Below are positions 35,080 through 46,722 of a DNA stretch of 50,830 nucleotides, one piece after another. The notes below the pieces were generated by a model. It was not told the origin of the DNA. It did not search any database and saw only the letters and a list, made by a program, of their open reading frames with translations. Every line of letters starts with the position of its first letter. The stretch's first letter is position 1. Source of the DNA: JALQTD01 sp964390365 (GTDB taxonomy: Bacteria > Bacteroidota > Bacteroidia > Flavobacteriales_D > Sanyastnellaceae); contig CAYMHW010000005.1 in assembly GCA_964390365.1 (NCBI GenBank), positions 1 to 50,830 on the forward strand. The letters run 5' to 3'. A program made the position numbers and the translations under genes.

Positions 35080-36621
35080 TCAGAAGGGCGCGTCGGATTC
35101 GGGCAGGTCGTCCATGCGGGAGCGCACCGTCACGGTGGGCGGCTGGTTCATGAAGTCGTTGTTGGGCGACATGCCGCCGGTCGAACCGCCGCGGTCGAAG
35201 CCCGGCGCTTGCTCGAACTCGTCCCAGTTCGTGAACTTCGCGAGGCGCTGAACGAAGCGGAGTCGGATGTCTTCGAGGGCACCGTGGCGGTGTTTGGCCA
35301 AGATGAATTCCCCCAACCCCGCGGTGTCGATGCCATCCTTGTAATCCGTGAAGCCGTAATACTCCGGCCGGTAGATGAACGCCACCAAATCCGCGTCCTG
35401 CTCGATGGCCCCCGATTCCCGCAGATCCGACAGCATCGGCCGCTTGTCGCCACCCCGCGTCTCCACGCTCCGCGACAACTGGGACAACGCGATGATGGGG
35501 ATGTCGAGTTCCTTTGCGATGGATTTGATCGAACGGGAAATCGTCGAAATCTCCTGCTCGCGGTTGCCCTTGTCGGAGCCGGCGCTCATGAGCTGGAGGT
35601 AGTCGATGATGACCATCTCGATGCCGTTGGCGGACTTGAGCCGGCGGCATTTGGCGCGCAGTTCGAAGACGCTCAGCGCCGGGGTGTCGTCGATGAAGAG
35701 GGGCGCTTTCGACAGCTTGCCGATGCGTTCGTGGAGCTGGGTGTACTCGTGGTCTTCGAGGGTGCCTTTCCGGAACTTGTCGGAACTGATCTCGGTCTCG
35801 GACGAGATGAGGCGCTGCACGATTTGGATGGCGGACATCTCGAGCGAAAACAGGGCCACCGGAATGCCGTGATCGACGGTGACGTTGCGCGCCATGGACA
35901 GCACGAACGCCGTCTTTCCCATACCGGGACGTGCGGCGAGGACCACCATGTCGCTGCGTTGGAATCCGCCGGTGACCTTGTCGATGCCGGCAAAGCCCGA
36001 GGGGATGCCGCTCACGCCGCCCTCTTGGCTGCGGGCGTTGTCGATTTCCTCCAGGGCCTTTTTCATGATGTCCTTCATGGACTCGTAGCTCCGGCGGATG
36101 TTGCCTTGGGCGACCTCGAACAGGTTGCTCTCCGCCTCGTCGAGGAGGTCGAGGACGTCCGTCGTTTCTTCGAAGGCCTTCGTGGTGATTTCCGTCGAAA
36201 CCCGAATGAGTTCGCGCTGGATGTGTTTCTGGGAGATGATCCGCGCGTGGGCCTCGATGTTCGCAGTGCTCGCCACGCGCGCCGTCAATTTCGCCACCGC
36301 GGCCGCGCCACCGACGAGCGCGAGGTCCCCGTTTTTGCGCAACTTTTCCGTAACGGTCAGCATGTCCACCGGCTCGGAATCGTTGAACAACTGAGCGATG
36401 GCCGCGTAAATGGCTTTGTGGGCGTCCTTGTAAAAGCTCTCGGCTTGGAGGACGTCGATGACCGCATTGACCGCGGTCGCTTCGAGCATCATCGCACCGA
36501 GCACCGCTTCCTCAAGTTCCGTGGCTTGTGGAGGCAATTTGCCGAGGGCAAGTTCCGGAGAAAGGGGGCTCCGCGCGGGGGTGCGCAAGCGGTTGTTCGC
36601 GGTGGTTGGGTATTCGCTCAT
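35080..36621 (-). CDS. dnaB: Replicative DNA helicase
   Basis: 513 residues. N-terminal DnaB domain (PQATELEEAVLGAMML), linker, RecA-like motor with Walker A ARPGMGKTAF (230-238), Walker B VIIDYLQLM, arginine finger region and QLSRSVETR. It unwinds duplex at the fork. No intein. Start MSEYPTT is preferred; the 25 codons upstream overlap the promoter. Confidence 0.96.
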   Translation of the reverse strand: MSEYPTTANNRLRTPARSPLSPELALGKLPPQATELEEAVLGAMMLEATAVNAVIDVLQAESFYKDAHKAIYAAIAQLFNDSEPVDMLTVTEKLRKNGDLALVGGAAAVAKLTARVASTANIEAHARIISQKHIQRELIRVSTEITTKAFEETTDVLDLLDEAESNLFEVAQGNIRRSYESMKDIMKKALEEIDNARSQEGGVSGIPSGFAGIDKVTGGFQRSDMVVLAARPGMGKTAFVLSMARNVTVDHGIPVALFSLEMSAIQIVQRLISSETEISSDKFRKGTLEDHEYTQLHERIGKLSKAPLFIDDTPALSVFELRAKCRRLKSANGIEMVIIDYLQLMSAGSDKGNREQEISTISRSIKSIAKELDIPIIALSQLSRSVETRGGDKRPMLSDLRESGAIEQDADLVAFIYRPEYYGFTDYKDGIDTAGLGEFILAKHRHGALEDIRLRFVQRLAKFTNWDEFEQAPGFDRGGSTGGMSPNNDFMNQPPTVTVRSRMDDLPESDAPF

Positions 36622-36650
36622 GGACGGAATTTGGACCAAAACTGGGACTT

Positions 36651-36658
36651 CAAATTTA
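36651..36658 (-). promoter_or_regulatory. -7 promoter element for dnaB
   Basis: Minus-strand TAAATTTG, 30 bases upstream of the dnaB ATG. It sets the start: frames beginning at 36696 would cover it. Confidence 0.5.
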
Positions 36659-36795
36659 CCCGAAATCAGCGCCAACTTCGCCCCCCGGAAATCCACAACG
36701 CATCGACACCGTTATGCACAATGTCACCATTCATTAACAATCTCCAACGACCGCGCATTGAGAAGTGAAGTACCTTGCCCGCTCAATTCGCAGCC

Positions 36796-37512
36796 ATGAT
36801 CGATTCCCTCCAATACCCCCAGGAAGAACCGGATTTCAACGTCGCCATCTCGTTGAGCTTGGTGCTCATCGGGTTTGACGGGCAGCAGTTGCAGATCCTG
36901 CTCGCGAAGAGCGCGCGCAAGCCGTTTGAAGGCGCGTTGATGCTGCCCAGCCGCTACATCCACCACACGGCGGAGTTCATGCTGACCGCGCGGAAGATGT
37001 TCGAGCAGCTCTTCGGGTACGACGACCCCGAGATCATCGAGCAGTTGCAGGCCTTCGGGAAGGTGTACCGCCATCCGGGCGGGCGGGTCGTCAACGTGGC
37101 GCACTATGCGCTCGTGCGGAAGGAGGACTTCCAGGCGGAACGCTGGGAAAAGCATGGGATGCAGTGGGTTCCTTATTTGCAGGTGCCGGATTTGGCCTAT
37201 GACCACAACGACATTGTGCAGTATGCCAAAGAGCGGCTCAAACGGCGCGTCAAACGGCGGCCGGTGGGCTTCAACCTGCTCCCCCAGGAATTCACGCTCG
37301 GTCAGCTCCAAACCCTCTACGAGGCGGCGCTCGGCAAGACCTTCGACAAGCGGAACTTCCGGAAAAAGCTGTTCAAGACCACCCTGCTCATTGACCTCGA
37401 AAAGAAAGCCGATGGCAGCGGACACGGGCAGCACAAGGGCAGCCAGCTGTTCGGCTTCAACCGGGAGAAATACGAGAAGATGAAGCTCACCGGTTACGAC
37501 TTCCTGTTCTGA
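36796..37512 (+). CDS. NrtR-like transcriptional regulator (degenerate Nudix + winged helix)
   Basis: 238 residues. N-terminal Nudix-like domain (about 15-150) and C-terminal winged helix (PQEFTLGQLQTLYEAALG, KRNFRKKLFK), the NrtR architecture of NAD or sugar metabolism regulators. The Nudix box is broken: the expected REUxEExGU reads RKMFEQLFG, so it is a ligand-sensing, not hydrolysing, domain. Similar Bacteroidota proteins act on sugar operons, but no such operon is next to it, so targets are distal. Start MIDSLQYPQE. Confidence 0.85.
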   Translation: MIDSLQYPQEEPDFNVAISLSLVLIGFDGQQLQILLAKSARKPFEGALMLPSRYIHHTAEFMLTARKMFEQLFGYDDPEIIEQLQAFGKVYRHPGGRVVNVAHYALVRKEDFQAERWEKHGMQWVPYLQVPDLAYDHNDIVQYAKERLKRRVKRRPVGFNLLPQEFTLGQLQTLYEAALGKTFDKRNFRKKLFKTTLLIDLEKKADGSGHGQHKGSQLFGFNREKYEKMKLTGYDFLF

Positions 37513-37524
37513 ATTTCAGGACGC

Positions 37525-37553
37525 AAAAACGGCCCGTTCAGCGGGCCGTTTTT
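37525..37553. terminator. Bidirectional terminator between NrtR-like gene and metK
   Basis: AAAAACGGCCCG (37525-37536) pairs with CGGGCCGTTTTT (37542-37553), loop of 5. Symmetric A/T tracts end transcripts from both convergent genes. Confidence 0.92.
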
Positions 37554-37573
37554 GATGGTGAACGTTGGGCGGA

Positions 37574-38833
37574 TTACAGCCCAAATGCCTCGCGAACCGC
37601 ATCGACGCGGTCCAGCTTTTCCCAAGGGAAGAGCGTGACTTCCACGCTGAAGGCCTTGCCGTTCGCATGGCGGAACGTCTTCGTCTTGACCTCGGGCTCG
37701 CGGCCCATGTGGCCGTAGGCCGCGGTCTCCTCGTAAATGGGCATGCGGAGTTGGAAGGCCTGCTCGATGTCGTACGGGCGCGTGGGGAAAAGCTTGCGCA
37801 CCTCGTCGGCGATTTCACCGTCCGTGAGGTTCATGTGGGACGTGCCGTACGTGTTGATGTAGAAGCCCACGGGCTCCGCGACGCCGATGGCGTATGCGAG
37901 CTGCACCAAGGCTTCGTCGCACACGCCTGCGGCCACCAAGTGCTTGGCGATGTAGCGCGCGGCGTAGGCTGCACTGCGGTCCACCTTCGACGGGTCCTTG
38001 CCGCTGAAGGCGCCGCCACCGTGGGCGCCCTTGCCCCCGTACGTGTCCACGATGATCTTGCGGCCGGTCAAGCCCGTGTCACCGTGCGGACCACCAATGA
38101 CGAACTTGCCCGTGGGGTTCACGTGCAGCTTGATGTCGTCGCCGAACAGGGCCTGGACGTCTTCGGACATGGTGGCCTTGACGCGGGGAATCAGGATTTC
38201 CTGCACGTCCTTCTTGATTTGGGCGAGCATGGTCTGCTCGTCCTCGTGGAAGGGGTCGTGTTGGGTCGAGACCACGATGGCTTCGATGCGCTCGGGCACG
38301 TCGTTGTCCGCGTATTGGATGGTCACTTGGGACTTGGCATCCGGGCGGAGGTACGGCATGGGGCTGTTTTCCTCGCGGCGGATGGCGGCGAGCTCGCGGA
38401 GCAAGCGGTGGCTGAGCTCCAGCGGGAGCGGCATGAAGTTTTCGGTCTCGCGGCTCGCGTAGCCGAACATCATGCCCTGGTCGCCGGCGCCTTGTTCCTC
38501 CGGGGTGGCGCGGTCGACGCCCTGGTTGATGTCGGGCGACTGCTCGTGGAGCGCGCTCAAGATGCCGCACGACTGCGCTTCGAACATGTAGTCGCTCTTC
38601 GTGTAGCCGATGCGTTCGATGACATCGCGGGCGACCTGCTGAACGTCCACGTAAGCCTCGCTTTTGATTTCGCCAGCGAGCACGACCTGACCGGTGGTCA
38701 CGAGGGTCTCGCAGGCCACTTTCGACTGGGCGTCGGCGGCGAGGAAATGGTCGATGATGGCGTCCGAGATTTGGTCTGCAACCTTGTCAGGATGCCCTTC
38801 GGAAACGGACTCAGAGGTGAAGTAATAGCTCAT
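37574..38833 (-). CDS. metK: S-adenosylmethionine synthase
   Basis: 419 residues. GHPDKVADQISDAI (H14), GAGDQGMMFGYA, GGGAFSGKDPSKVDRSAAYA are the canonical motifs for ATP, methionine and K/Mg binding. Makes SAM from Met and ATP. Starts at 38833 (MSYYFTSES); the 50 upstream codons of the open frame would be antisense to the riboswitch. The -7 element TACTTTTG at 38848-38841 leaves almost no leader. It carries no SAM riboswitch itself; the one nearby is on the other strand. Confidence 0.97.
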   Translation of the reverse strand: MSYYFTSESVSEGHPDKVADQISDAIIDHFLAADAQSKVACETLVTTGQVVLAGEIKSEAYVDVQQVARDVIERIGYTKSDYMFEAQSCGILSALHEQSPDINQGVDRATPEEQGAGDQGMMFGYASRETENFMPLPLELSHRLLRELAAIRREENSPMPYLRPDAKSQVTIQYADNDVPERIEAIVVSTQHDPFHEDEQTMLAQIKKDVQEILIPRVKATMSEDVQALFGDDIKLHVNPTGKFVIGGPHGDTGLTGRKIIVDTYGGKGAHGGGAFSGKDPSKVDRSAAYAARYIAKHLVAAGVCDEALVQLAYAIGVAEPVGFYINTYGTSHMNLTDGEIADEVRKLFPTRPYDIEQAFQLRMPIYEETAAYGHMGREPEVKTKTFRHANGKAFSVEVTLFPWEKLDRVDAVREAFGL

Positions 38834-38840
38834 GTGGGTG

Positions 38841-38848
38841 CAAAAGTA
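38841..38848 (-). promoter_or_regulatory. -7 promoter element for metK
   Basis: Minus-strand TACTTTTG ending 7 bases before the metK ATG, implying a very short or absent leader. Confidence 0.45.
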
Positions 38849-38899
38849 ATGGGAAATCGACTTGTTCGATGCGTGCGAATTCGGCGTAACTTGCGCTCG

Positions 38900-38998
38900 C
38901 TTATCGCGAAAGACGGAGGGACAGGCCCTGTGAAGTCTTGGCAACCCGGGAATGGGCCGGGTGCCACATCCTCCCCGCTTCACCGCGGGAAAGATGAG
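38900..38998 (+). ncRNA. SAM-I (S-box) riboswitch
   Basis: P1 is CTTATC (38900) with GATGAG (38993). P2 pairs AGAC with GTCT around GGAGGGACAGGCCC, the kink-turn and SAM core; TTGGCAACC follows. P3 is ACCCGG/CCGGGT and P4 is CCCGC/GCGGG. All conserved SAM-I blocks are present. 68 bases separate it from metH part 1. A small hairpin at 39007-39021 (GGTTC/GAACC) follows, but no clear terminator, so the mode (transcriptional or translational) is unsettled. Confidence 0.95.
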
Positions 38999-39066
38999 CT
39001 GAGAACGGTTCTTGTGGAACCCTTCCGCCTGCGCGAACGAGCACTCAATTTTTCGATCGCCACGGC

Positions 39067-40073
39067 ATGAATACGACTTCTGAACGCTCCTTGGAACAGG
39101 CCGCCGCCAAGCGCGTCCTCATCCTCGACGGGGCCATGGGCACGATGATCCAGCGCCACCGCCTGACGGAGGAGGACTTCCGCGGGGAACTGTTTGCGGG
39201 GCACGAACGCCCGCTGAAAGGCAACAACGACCTGTTGTGCTTGACGCGACCGGATGTCGTGAAGGGCATCCACGCGGAGTACTTGGAGGCGGGCGCGGAC
39301 CTCGTGGAAACGAACACGTTCAGTGCGACGCGCGTGGCCCAAGCCGATTACGGGTTGGAGGACTGGGCATTCCGCATCAACGAGGCCGCTGCGCGCATTG
39401 CTCGGGAAGCGGCCGATGAAGCGGAGGCGCGGACGGGGGTGCCGCGGTTTGTGGCGGGTGCGCTGGGGCCGACGAACAAAACCGCCTCGCTGTCGCCGGA
39501 CGTGAACCGACCGGGGTTCCGCGCCATCACCTTCGAAGAGCTCGTCGTAGCGTACCGCGAGCAGGCGGAAGGGCTGATGGCCGGAGGGGCCGATGCGCTG
39601 CTCGTGGAAACGATTTTCGACACGCTGAACGCGAAGGCGGCGTTGTTCGCCATCGAGGAGGCCTTCGACGCAAAGGGGGCGCGTTTGCCCATCCTGATTT
39701 CGGGGACGATCACGGATGCTTCGGGGAGGACGTTGAGTGGCCAAACCACGGAGGCCTTCCTCATTTCCCTGCAACACGTCCCGGCCTTCAGCATCGGCCT
39801 GAACTGCGCCTTGGGAGCCGAACAGCTCACGCCCTTCCTCGAGGTCATGGCGCGCGAGGCCCCGTGCCGCGTGAGCGCCTACCCCAACGCCGGCCTGCCG
39901 AACGAACTTGGCGAGTACGACCAAGGCCCGGACGCGATGGCCGAAGCCGTGCGCCCCTTCCTCCAACAGGGCTGGCTGAACATCCTCGGGGGCTGCTGCG
40001 GCACCACGCCCGCGCACATCGCCGCCCTCGCCCGCGTGGCCGCCGACTACTCCCCTCGCCCAGTTCCCGCCTC

Positions 40074-40077
<4 letters not shown>
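39067..40077 (+). CDS. Methionine synthase, homocysteine-binding subunit
   Basis: 336 residues. Betaine/homocysteine S-methyltransferase barrel with LILDGAMGTMIQ, ETNTFSATR, and zinc cysteines in LNCALG and GGCCGTTP. Corresponds to the first quarter of E. coli MetH. The remaining modules are encoded by the next gene, with a four-base overlap (ATGA at 40074-40077). Lies downstream of the SAM-I riboswitch. Confidence 0.95.
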
Positions 40078-42712
<2,635 letters not shown>

Positions 42713-42716
<4 letters not shown>

Positions 42717-43666
42717 AAATCACCCAACACCTTCACGAGGCGAAGCGCACGCTGTTCAGCTTCGAACTCCTGCCGCCGCTCAAAGGCGAGAACATCGGCC
42801 GCATCCACGACGTGGTGGAAGAGCTGATGCCGTTCGAACCGTCGTTCGTCGACGTGACCTACCACCGCGAGGAATACGTGTACCGGGAAGTTCAATCCGG
42901 GCTGCTGCAGAAGCGCACGGTGCGCAAGCGGCCGGGAACGGTGGGCATTTGCGCCGCGATCCAGCACAAATACAACCTCGACGCCGTGCCGCACATCATC
43001 TGCGGGGGCTTTTCGAAGGAGGAGACGGAGAACGCGTTGATCGATTTGGACTTCGTCGGCGTGGACAACGTGCTTGTGCTGCGCGGCGACCCCATCCGGA
43101 GCGAAGGCCGATTCAAGGCGGAGGCGGACGGGCACGCGTACGCCATCGACCTGCTGAACCAGGTCGCGGACATGAACCGCGGACAGTACCTCGACCCCGA
43201 ACTGCGCAACACGAACGCCACGGATTTTTGCATCGGCGTGGCGGGCTACCCGGAAAAGCACTTCGAGGCGCCCAACGCGGCAAGCGACCTCCGTTGGCTC
43301 AAGCGCAAAGTGGAAGACGGCGCCGAGTACGTCATCACCCAAATGTTCTTCGACAACCAAGCCTACTTCGACTTCGTGGCGGCTTGCCAGGCGGCGGGCA
43401 TCCACGTGCCCATCATCCCCGGCCTCAAGCCGCTCGCGAACCATCGGCAACTGCAAGCCCTGCCCCAAAACTTCCACGTGAACATGCCCGACGAGCTCGT
43501 GCAAGCGGTGGAAGCAGCGAAGGACGACCGGGAGGTGCGCGCGATCGGCGTGGAATGGTGCATCGCCCAAGCGAAGGAGCTGAAGGCGGCGGGCGTGCCT
43601 GCCCTGCACTTCTACACGATGGGGCGTCCGGAGCCGACGGCCACCATCGCGCGGGCGGTTTTCTAA
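42713..43666 (+). CDS. metF: Methylenetetrahydrofolate reductase
   Basis: 317 residues, TIM barrel with FAD: FSFELLPPL, DVTYHREEY, VLVLRGDP, ITQMFFDNQAYFDF. Makes 5-methyl-THF for MetH. ATGA overlap with metH. Last gene of the riboswitch operon. Confidence 0.96.
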
Positions 43667-43674
43667 TTGCTGGC

Positions 43675-43696
43675 ATCACGCATCCTGATGCGCGAT
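43675..43696 (+). repeat. Imperfect inverted repeat between metF and sua5
   Basis: ATCACGCAT-CCTG-ATGCGCGAT, 8 of 9 bases complementary. No T-run follows, so a terminator is unlikely; could be an operator or weak stem. Function unknown. Confidence 0.5.
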
Positions 43697-43723
43697 TGGT
43701 GCGGTGCGGTGGACCTTTGCAGC

Positions 43724-44689
43724 ATGGTACGCATTGGAACCGACTGGAAGCACGCCGCGGCGCTGCTGATGCGCGGGGCACTGGTGGCCCTGCCCACGGA
43801 AACCGTTTACGGCCTCGCAGGCCGAAGCGATGACCCCACGGTGCTGAGACGCATCTACGCCGCGAAAAACCGACCGGGAAACAACCCGCTCATTCTGCAC
43901 TGCGCGAACTTGGACATGGTGAGGGAAGTGGCGCACTTGGATGGCGAGGCCTTGCAACTGGCCGAGGCGTTCTGGCCGGGGCCGCTGACCCTGTTGCTGC
44001 CCCGGCGGGAGGGCGTGTTGGACGAGGCGTGCGCGGGGTTGCCGCGGGTGGCGGTGCGCATCCCCGACTCGGAGCAGTTCCGTGCGGTGATCGCTGCGGT
44101 GGGCGTGCCGTTGGCCGCGCCGAGTGCGAACATGAGCGGCTACGTGAGTCCGACGCGGGCGGAGCACGTGCTGGCGGGGTTGGGCACGCGCGTGGACCAC
44201 ATCCTCGACGGCGGGCCGTGCACGGCGGGCATCGAGTCGACGATTGTGGGGTGGAACGCGGACGGCGTGGGCGAGGTGTACCGGTTGGGCGCCTTGACGC
44301 AGCAGGTTTTGGCGGACCAAACCGGCCGTCCCTATCCCCTGCACCAACCCGATCTTCAACGGCCCGAAGCGCCCGGGGCGCTCGCCCACCATTACGCCCC
44401 GCACACGCCGGTCTGCATCGACCTGCCGCAGCCGGGGGACGCATGGGTCACGTGGTCCGAGCGCGCGGCGGAGTGGTCGGGTGAGCCGGGCGTTCACCAC
44501 CACCGGCTCTCTGCGACGGGCGACCTCGCAGAGGCGGCGCGCAACTTGTACGCCGCCCTCATCGAACTGGACGGAAGCGGAGTGAAGCGCATCTGCATCG
44601 AGCCCTTCCCGGAATCGGGACTCGGAGAGGCCTTGCGCGAACGGGTGCAACGTGCGGCGGCGCGGCCACAAAATTCCTCGGCCGCATGA
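43724..44689 (+). CDS. L-threonylcarbamoyladenylate synthase (long Sua5 type)
   Basis: 321 residues. YrdC/Sua5 domain (LMRGALVALPTETVYGLAG, KNRPGNNPLI, SANMSGYVSPT, IESTIVGW) makes threonylcarbamoyl-AMP for tRNA t6A37, followed by the ~100-residue Sua5 C-terminal domain (GALAHHYAPHTPV). Start MVRIGTDWKH at 43724; earlier codons (from 43667) lie in the intergenic repeat. Overlaps sbtA by four bases. Confidence 0.94.
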   Translation: MVRIGTDWKHAAALLMRGALVALPTETVYGLAGRSDDPTVLRRIYAAKNRPGNNPLILHCANLDMVREVAHLDGEALQLAEAFWPGPLTLLLPRREGVLDEACAGLPRVAVRIPDSEQFRAVIAAVGVPLAAPSANMSGYVSPTRAEHVLAGLGTRVDHILDGGPCTAGIESTIVGWNADGVGEVYRLGALTQQVLADQTGRPYPLHQPDLQRPEAPGALAHHYAPHTPVCIDLPQPGDAWVTWSERAAEWSGEPGVHHHRLSATGDLAEAARNLYAALIELDGSGVKRICIEPFPESGLGEALRERVQRAAARPQNSSAA

Positions 44690-45639
44690 GCGCCTCGCTC
44701 CTGCTGGAGAACCTGACGAATCCTGCGCTGCTGTTCTTCCTATTGGGCATCTTCGCGGTGCAGATCAAATCGGATTTGGCCATCCCGGAGACGTCGTCGA
44801 AATTCATCTCGCTCTACCTCCTCTTTGCCATCGGATTCGAAGGCGGGCAGGAGATGGCGCACAGCCCGTCGGGCGCGGAATTTCTGCGGGCGGCGTTGCT
44901 GGGCGTAGGACTGGCGATGGCGGTGCCGCTGTATGTGTTCTTCCTTGCTCGGGCCAAATTTGGTTCCGAAAACGCCGGCGCCATCGCGGCGGCTTACGGT
45001 TCGATCAGCGCGGTGACGTTCGTGACGGCGGTGTCGCTGCTGGAATCGCAGGGCACGGCGTTTCATGGGCACCTCGTGGCCGTGATGGCACTGATGGAAG
45101 CGCCGGCCATTGTGGTCGGGGTGTTTTTGAAGGAACGGTTTGGGACGGGGACTTCGGATTTGTCCTGGAAGGAGGTGATTCGCCACGCCCTCGGGAACGG
45201 CAGCGTGGTGCTCATCCTCGGGAGCTTGCTCATCGGCGCCACCGCGACGGAAGCGCAGGCGGAGGGCATCCATCCGTTCACCACGGACCTGTTCAAAGGC
45301 TTCCTGGCCATCTTCCTGCTCGACATGGGGCTGGTGAGCGGCCGGGGGCTGCGGAACTTCATGAAGCACGGGGTGTTCGCGCCGGTGCTGGCCATCGTGG
45401 TTCCGCTCGTCAATGGGGCCATCACGGCGTACATCACCGGATGGTGGTTTGAGTCGCCGGGCGATCGGTTCTTATTCAGCGTGCTGGCTGCCAGTGCCTC
45501 TTACATTGCGGTGCCCGCGGCCATGCGGTTGGCTGCGCCGAAGGCAGAACCGGGGTTGTACATTCCGATGGCACTCGCGGTGACCTTTCCGGTGAATTTG
45601 ACGCTGGGTTTTCCGATTTACCAGGCCATCATCGGCTGA
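44686..45639 (+). CDS. SbtA-type sodium-dependent bicarbonate permease
   Basis: 317 residues, about 10 membrane segments. PALLFFLLGIFAVQIKSDL, YLLFAIGFEGG, AAAYGSISAVTFVTA and LLDMGLVSGRG fit the SbtA/DUF897 family, high-affinity Na+/HCO3- symporters known from cyanobacterial CO2 concentration. No SbtB PII-like partner is next to it. Converges on and overlaps the LysR gene by 11 bases. Ion specificity is family inference. Confidence 0.9.
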   Translation: MSASLLLENLTNPALLFFLLGIFAVQIKSDLAIPETSSKFISLYLLFAIGFEGGQEMAHSPSGAEFLRAALLGVGLAMAVPLYVFFLARAKFGSENAGAIAAAYGSISAVTFVTAVSLLESQGTAFHGHLVAVMALMEAPAIVVGVFLKERFGTGTSDLSWKEVIRHALGNGSVVLILGSLLIGATATEAQAEGIHPFTTDLFKGFLAIFLLDMGLVSGRGLRNFMKHGVFAPVLAIVVPLVNGAITAYITGWWFESPGDRFLFSVLAASASYIAVPAAMRLAAPKAEPGLYIPMALAVTFPVNLTLGFPIYQAIIG

Positions 45640-46570
45640 TCGGACCGCATTGAGCGGCCCACGGGAAGTGTTCCGTAACGATGGCCTCGCGCTTGGATGC
45701 GAGGTGGGATTCGAACCGCTCGCGCAGCTGCGTCACGGGTTTTCCTTTGCGACGGACGAGTTGCCAAGCCGTTTCCCAATCGCCGTGAACCGGTGTCGAA
45801 GCGATGAGGCCGAGGCGCTTCTCCGGGGCGAAGCCCGCCACGGACATCAAGGACACGCCCATGCCGGCCATGACGGCCTGCTTCACGGCTTCGTTCGTCG
45901 CGAGTTCCCAAACGGGTGAAAGGTCCACGCCGCGCGAGGCGAGGAGGCGCTCGAAGGCACGGCGGGTGCCGCTTCCCGGCTCGCGGAAGATGAGGGGCGA
46001 CTCGTTGAGCCACGCTTCGAAGGCCGGGGTTTCGGGATTGGGGATGCGCCAGCCGGGCGGGGCGACGATGTGCAATTCGTTGGGGACGAGCGGAATCGAC
46101 TCCACCTCCATGCGTTCGGGCGGGAGGCTGACCAGCGCGTAATCGATGGCGTTGTCTTCGAGGAGTTCGATGACGCGGCTGCGGTTGGTCACTTCGAGCT
46201 GGATGGCCACATGGGGGTGGTCGGCGGCGAAGGCCGCGAGGAATCGGGGAAGCACGTATTTGCCGGTGGAGACGGTGGCAATCGAGAGGTTGCCGGTCCA
46301 TTCGCCGGGTTGTTCCGAGCGTTTGCGGTGGATGGAATGGGCTTCGGCGAGGATGGATTTGGCATGTTCCAAGACCTCTTCGCCAAACGGCGTCAAGTCC
46401 ATCCGGCGGCCCACCCGCTCGAACAACGGGCGCTCAAACCCGTCTTCAAACCCCCGCAGCTGCATCGAAACCGCCGGCTGAGTCAAATGCAACTCTTCGG
46501 CTGCCCGGGTTACGCTGCCCGCCGAGACCACCGTCACGAACGCGCGCAATTGCTGAAGGGTGAAGTTCAT
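45629..46570 (-). CDS. LysR-type regulator (probably of inorganic carbon genes)
   Basis: 313 residues. Winged helix FTLQQLRAFVTVVSAGSVTRAAEELHL (first 29 residues) and a substrate-binding domain; the full domain resembles CbbR/CmpR types. Divergent from carbonic anhydrase, with a T-N11-A box between, the classic LTTR layout. Flanking bicarbonate permease and anhydrase suggest CO2/HCO3- or a Calvin-type metabolite sensing (inference). Start MNFTLQQLRA at 46570. Confidence 0.9.
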   Translation of the reverse strand: MNFTLQQLRAFVTVVSAGSVTRAAEELHLTQPAVSMQLRGFEDGFERPLFERVGRRMDLTPFGEEVLEHAKSILAEAHSIHRKRSEQPGEWTGNLSIATVSTGKYVLPRFLAAFAADHPHVAIQLEVTNRSRVIELLEDNAIDYALVSLPPERMEVESIPLVPNELHIVAPPGWRIPNPETPAFEAWLNESPLIFREPGSGTRRAFERLLASRGVDLSPVWELATNEAVKQAVMAGMGVSLMSVAGFAPEKRLGLIASTPVHGDWETAWQLVRRKGKPVTQLRERFESHLASKREAIVTEHFPWAAQCGPISR

Positions 46571-46614
46571 GCAAGCAGAACAAGGCCGCGCGGAATTCAG
46601 TTCATCCGCGAAAA

Positions 46615-46631
46615 CATCACAAAGCTTGATG
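46615..46631. promoter_or_regulatory. LysR box (T-N11-A dyad)
   Basis: CATCA-CAAAGCT-TGATG, a perfect 5-base dyad with T-N11-A. Its right arm covers the -33 TTG of the carbonic anhydrase promoter and lies 45 bases upstream of the LysR ATG. Confidence 0.7.
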
Positions 46632-46657
46632 TGTGGATTCAGCATCGGTTATTTTTG
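46626..46657 (+). promoter_or_regulatory. sigma-A promoter of carbonic anhydrase
   Basis: TTG (46626-46628), 21 bases, TATTTTTG (46650-46657): both halves of the Bacteroidota consensus, 65 bases upstream of the ATG at 46723. Confidence 0.65.
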
Positions 46658-46722
46658 TTTCTTGTCTCGACCATCAATTCCATGACCTCATGAACATCAA
46701 TCATTCACCATAACCTGTTCTC

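Noticed and set aside
33847..36768. 973-codon plus-strand frame over the secreted protein and dnaB
   Set aside because: Antisense shadow; Val/His/Arg-rich without motifs.
38834..38899. SAM riboswitch for metK
   Set aside because: The aptamer folds only on the plus strand and faces metH; metK is on the minus strand.
39864..40073. Extension of the second metH gene upstream of 40074
   Set aside because: It lies inside the first metH gene in another frame; the MSRNTTLQLAG start with ATGA overlap is clear.
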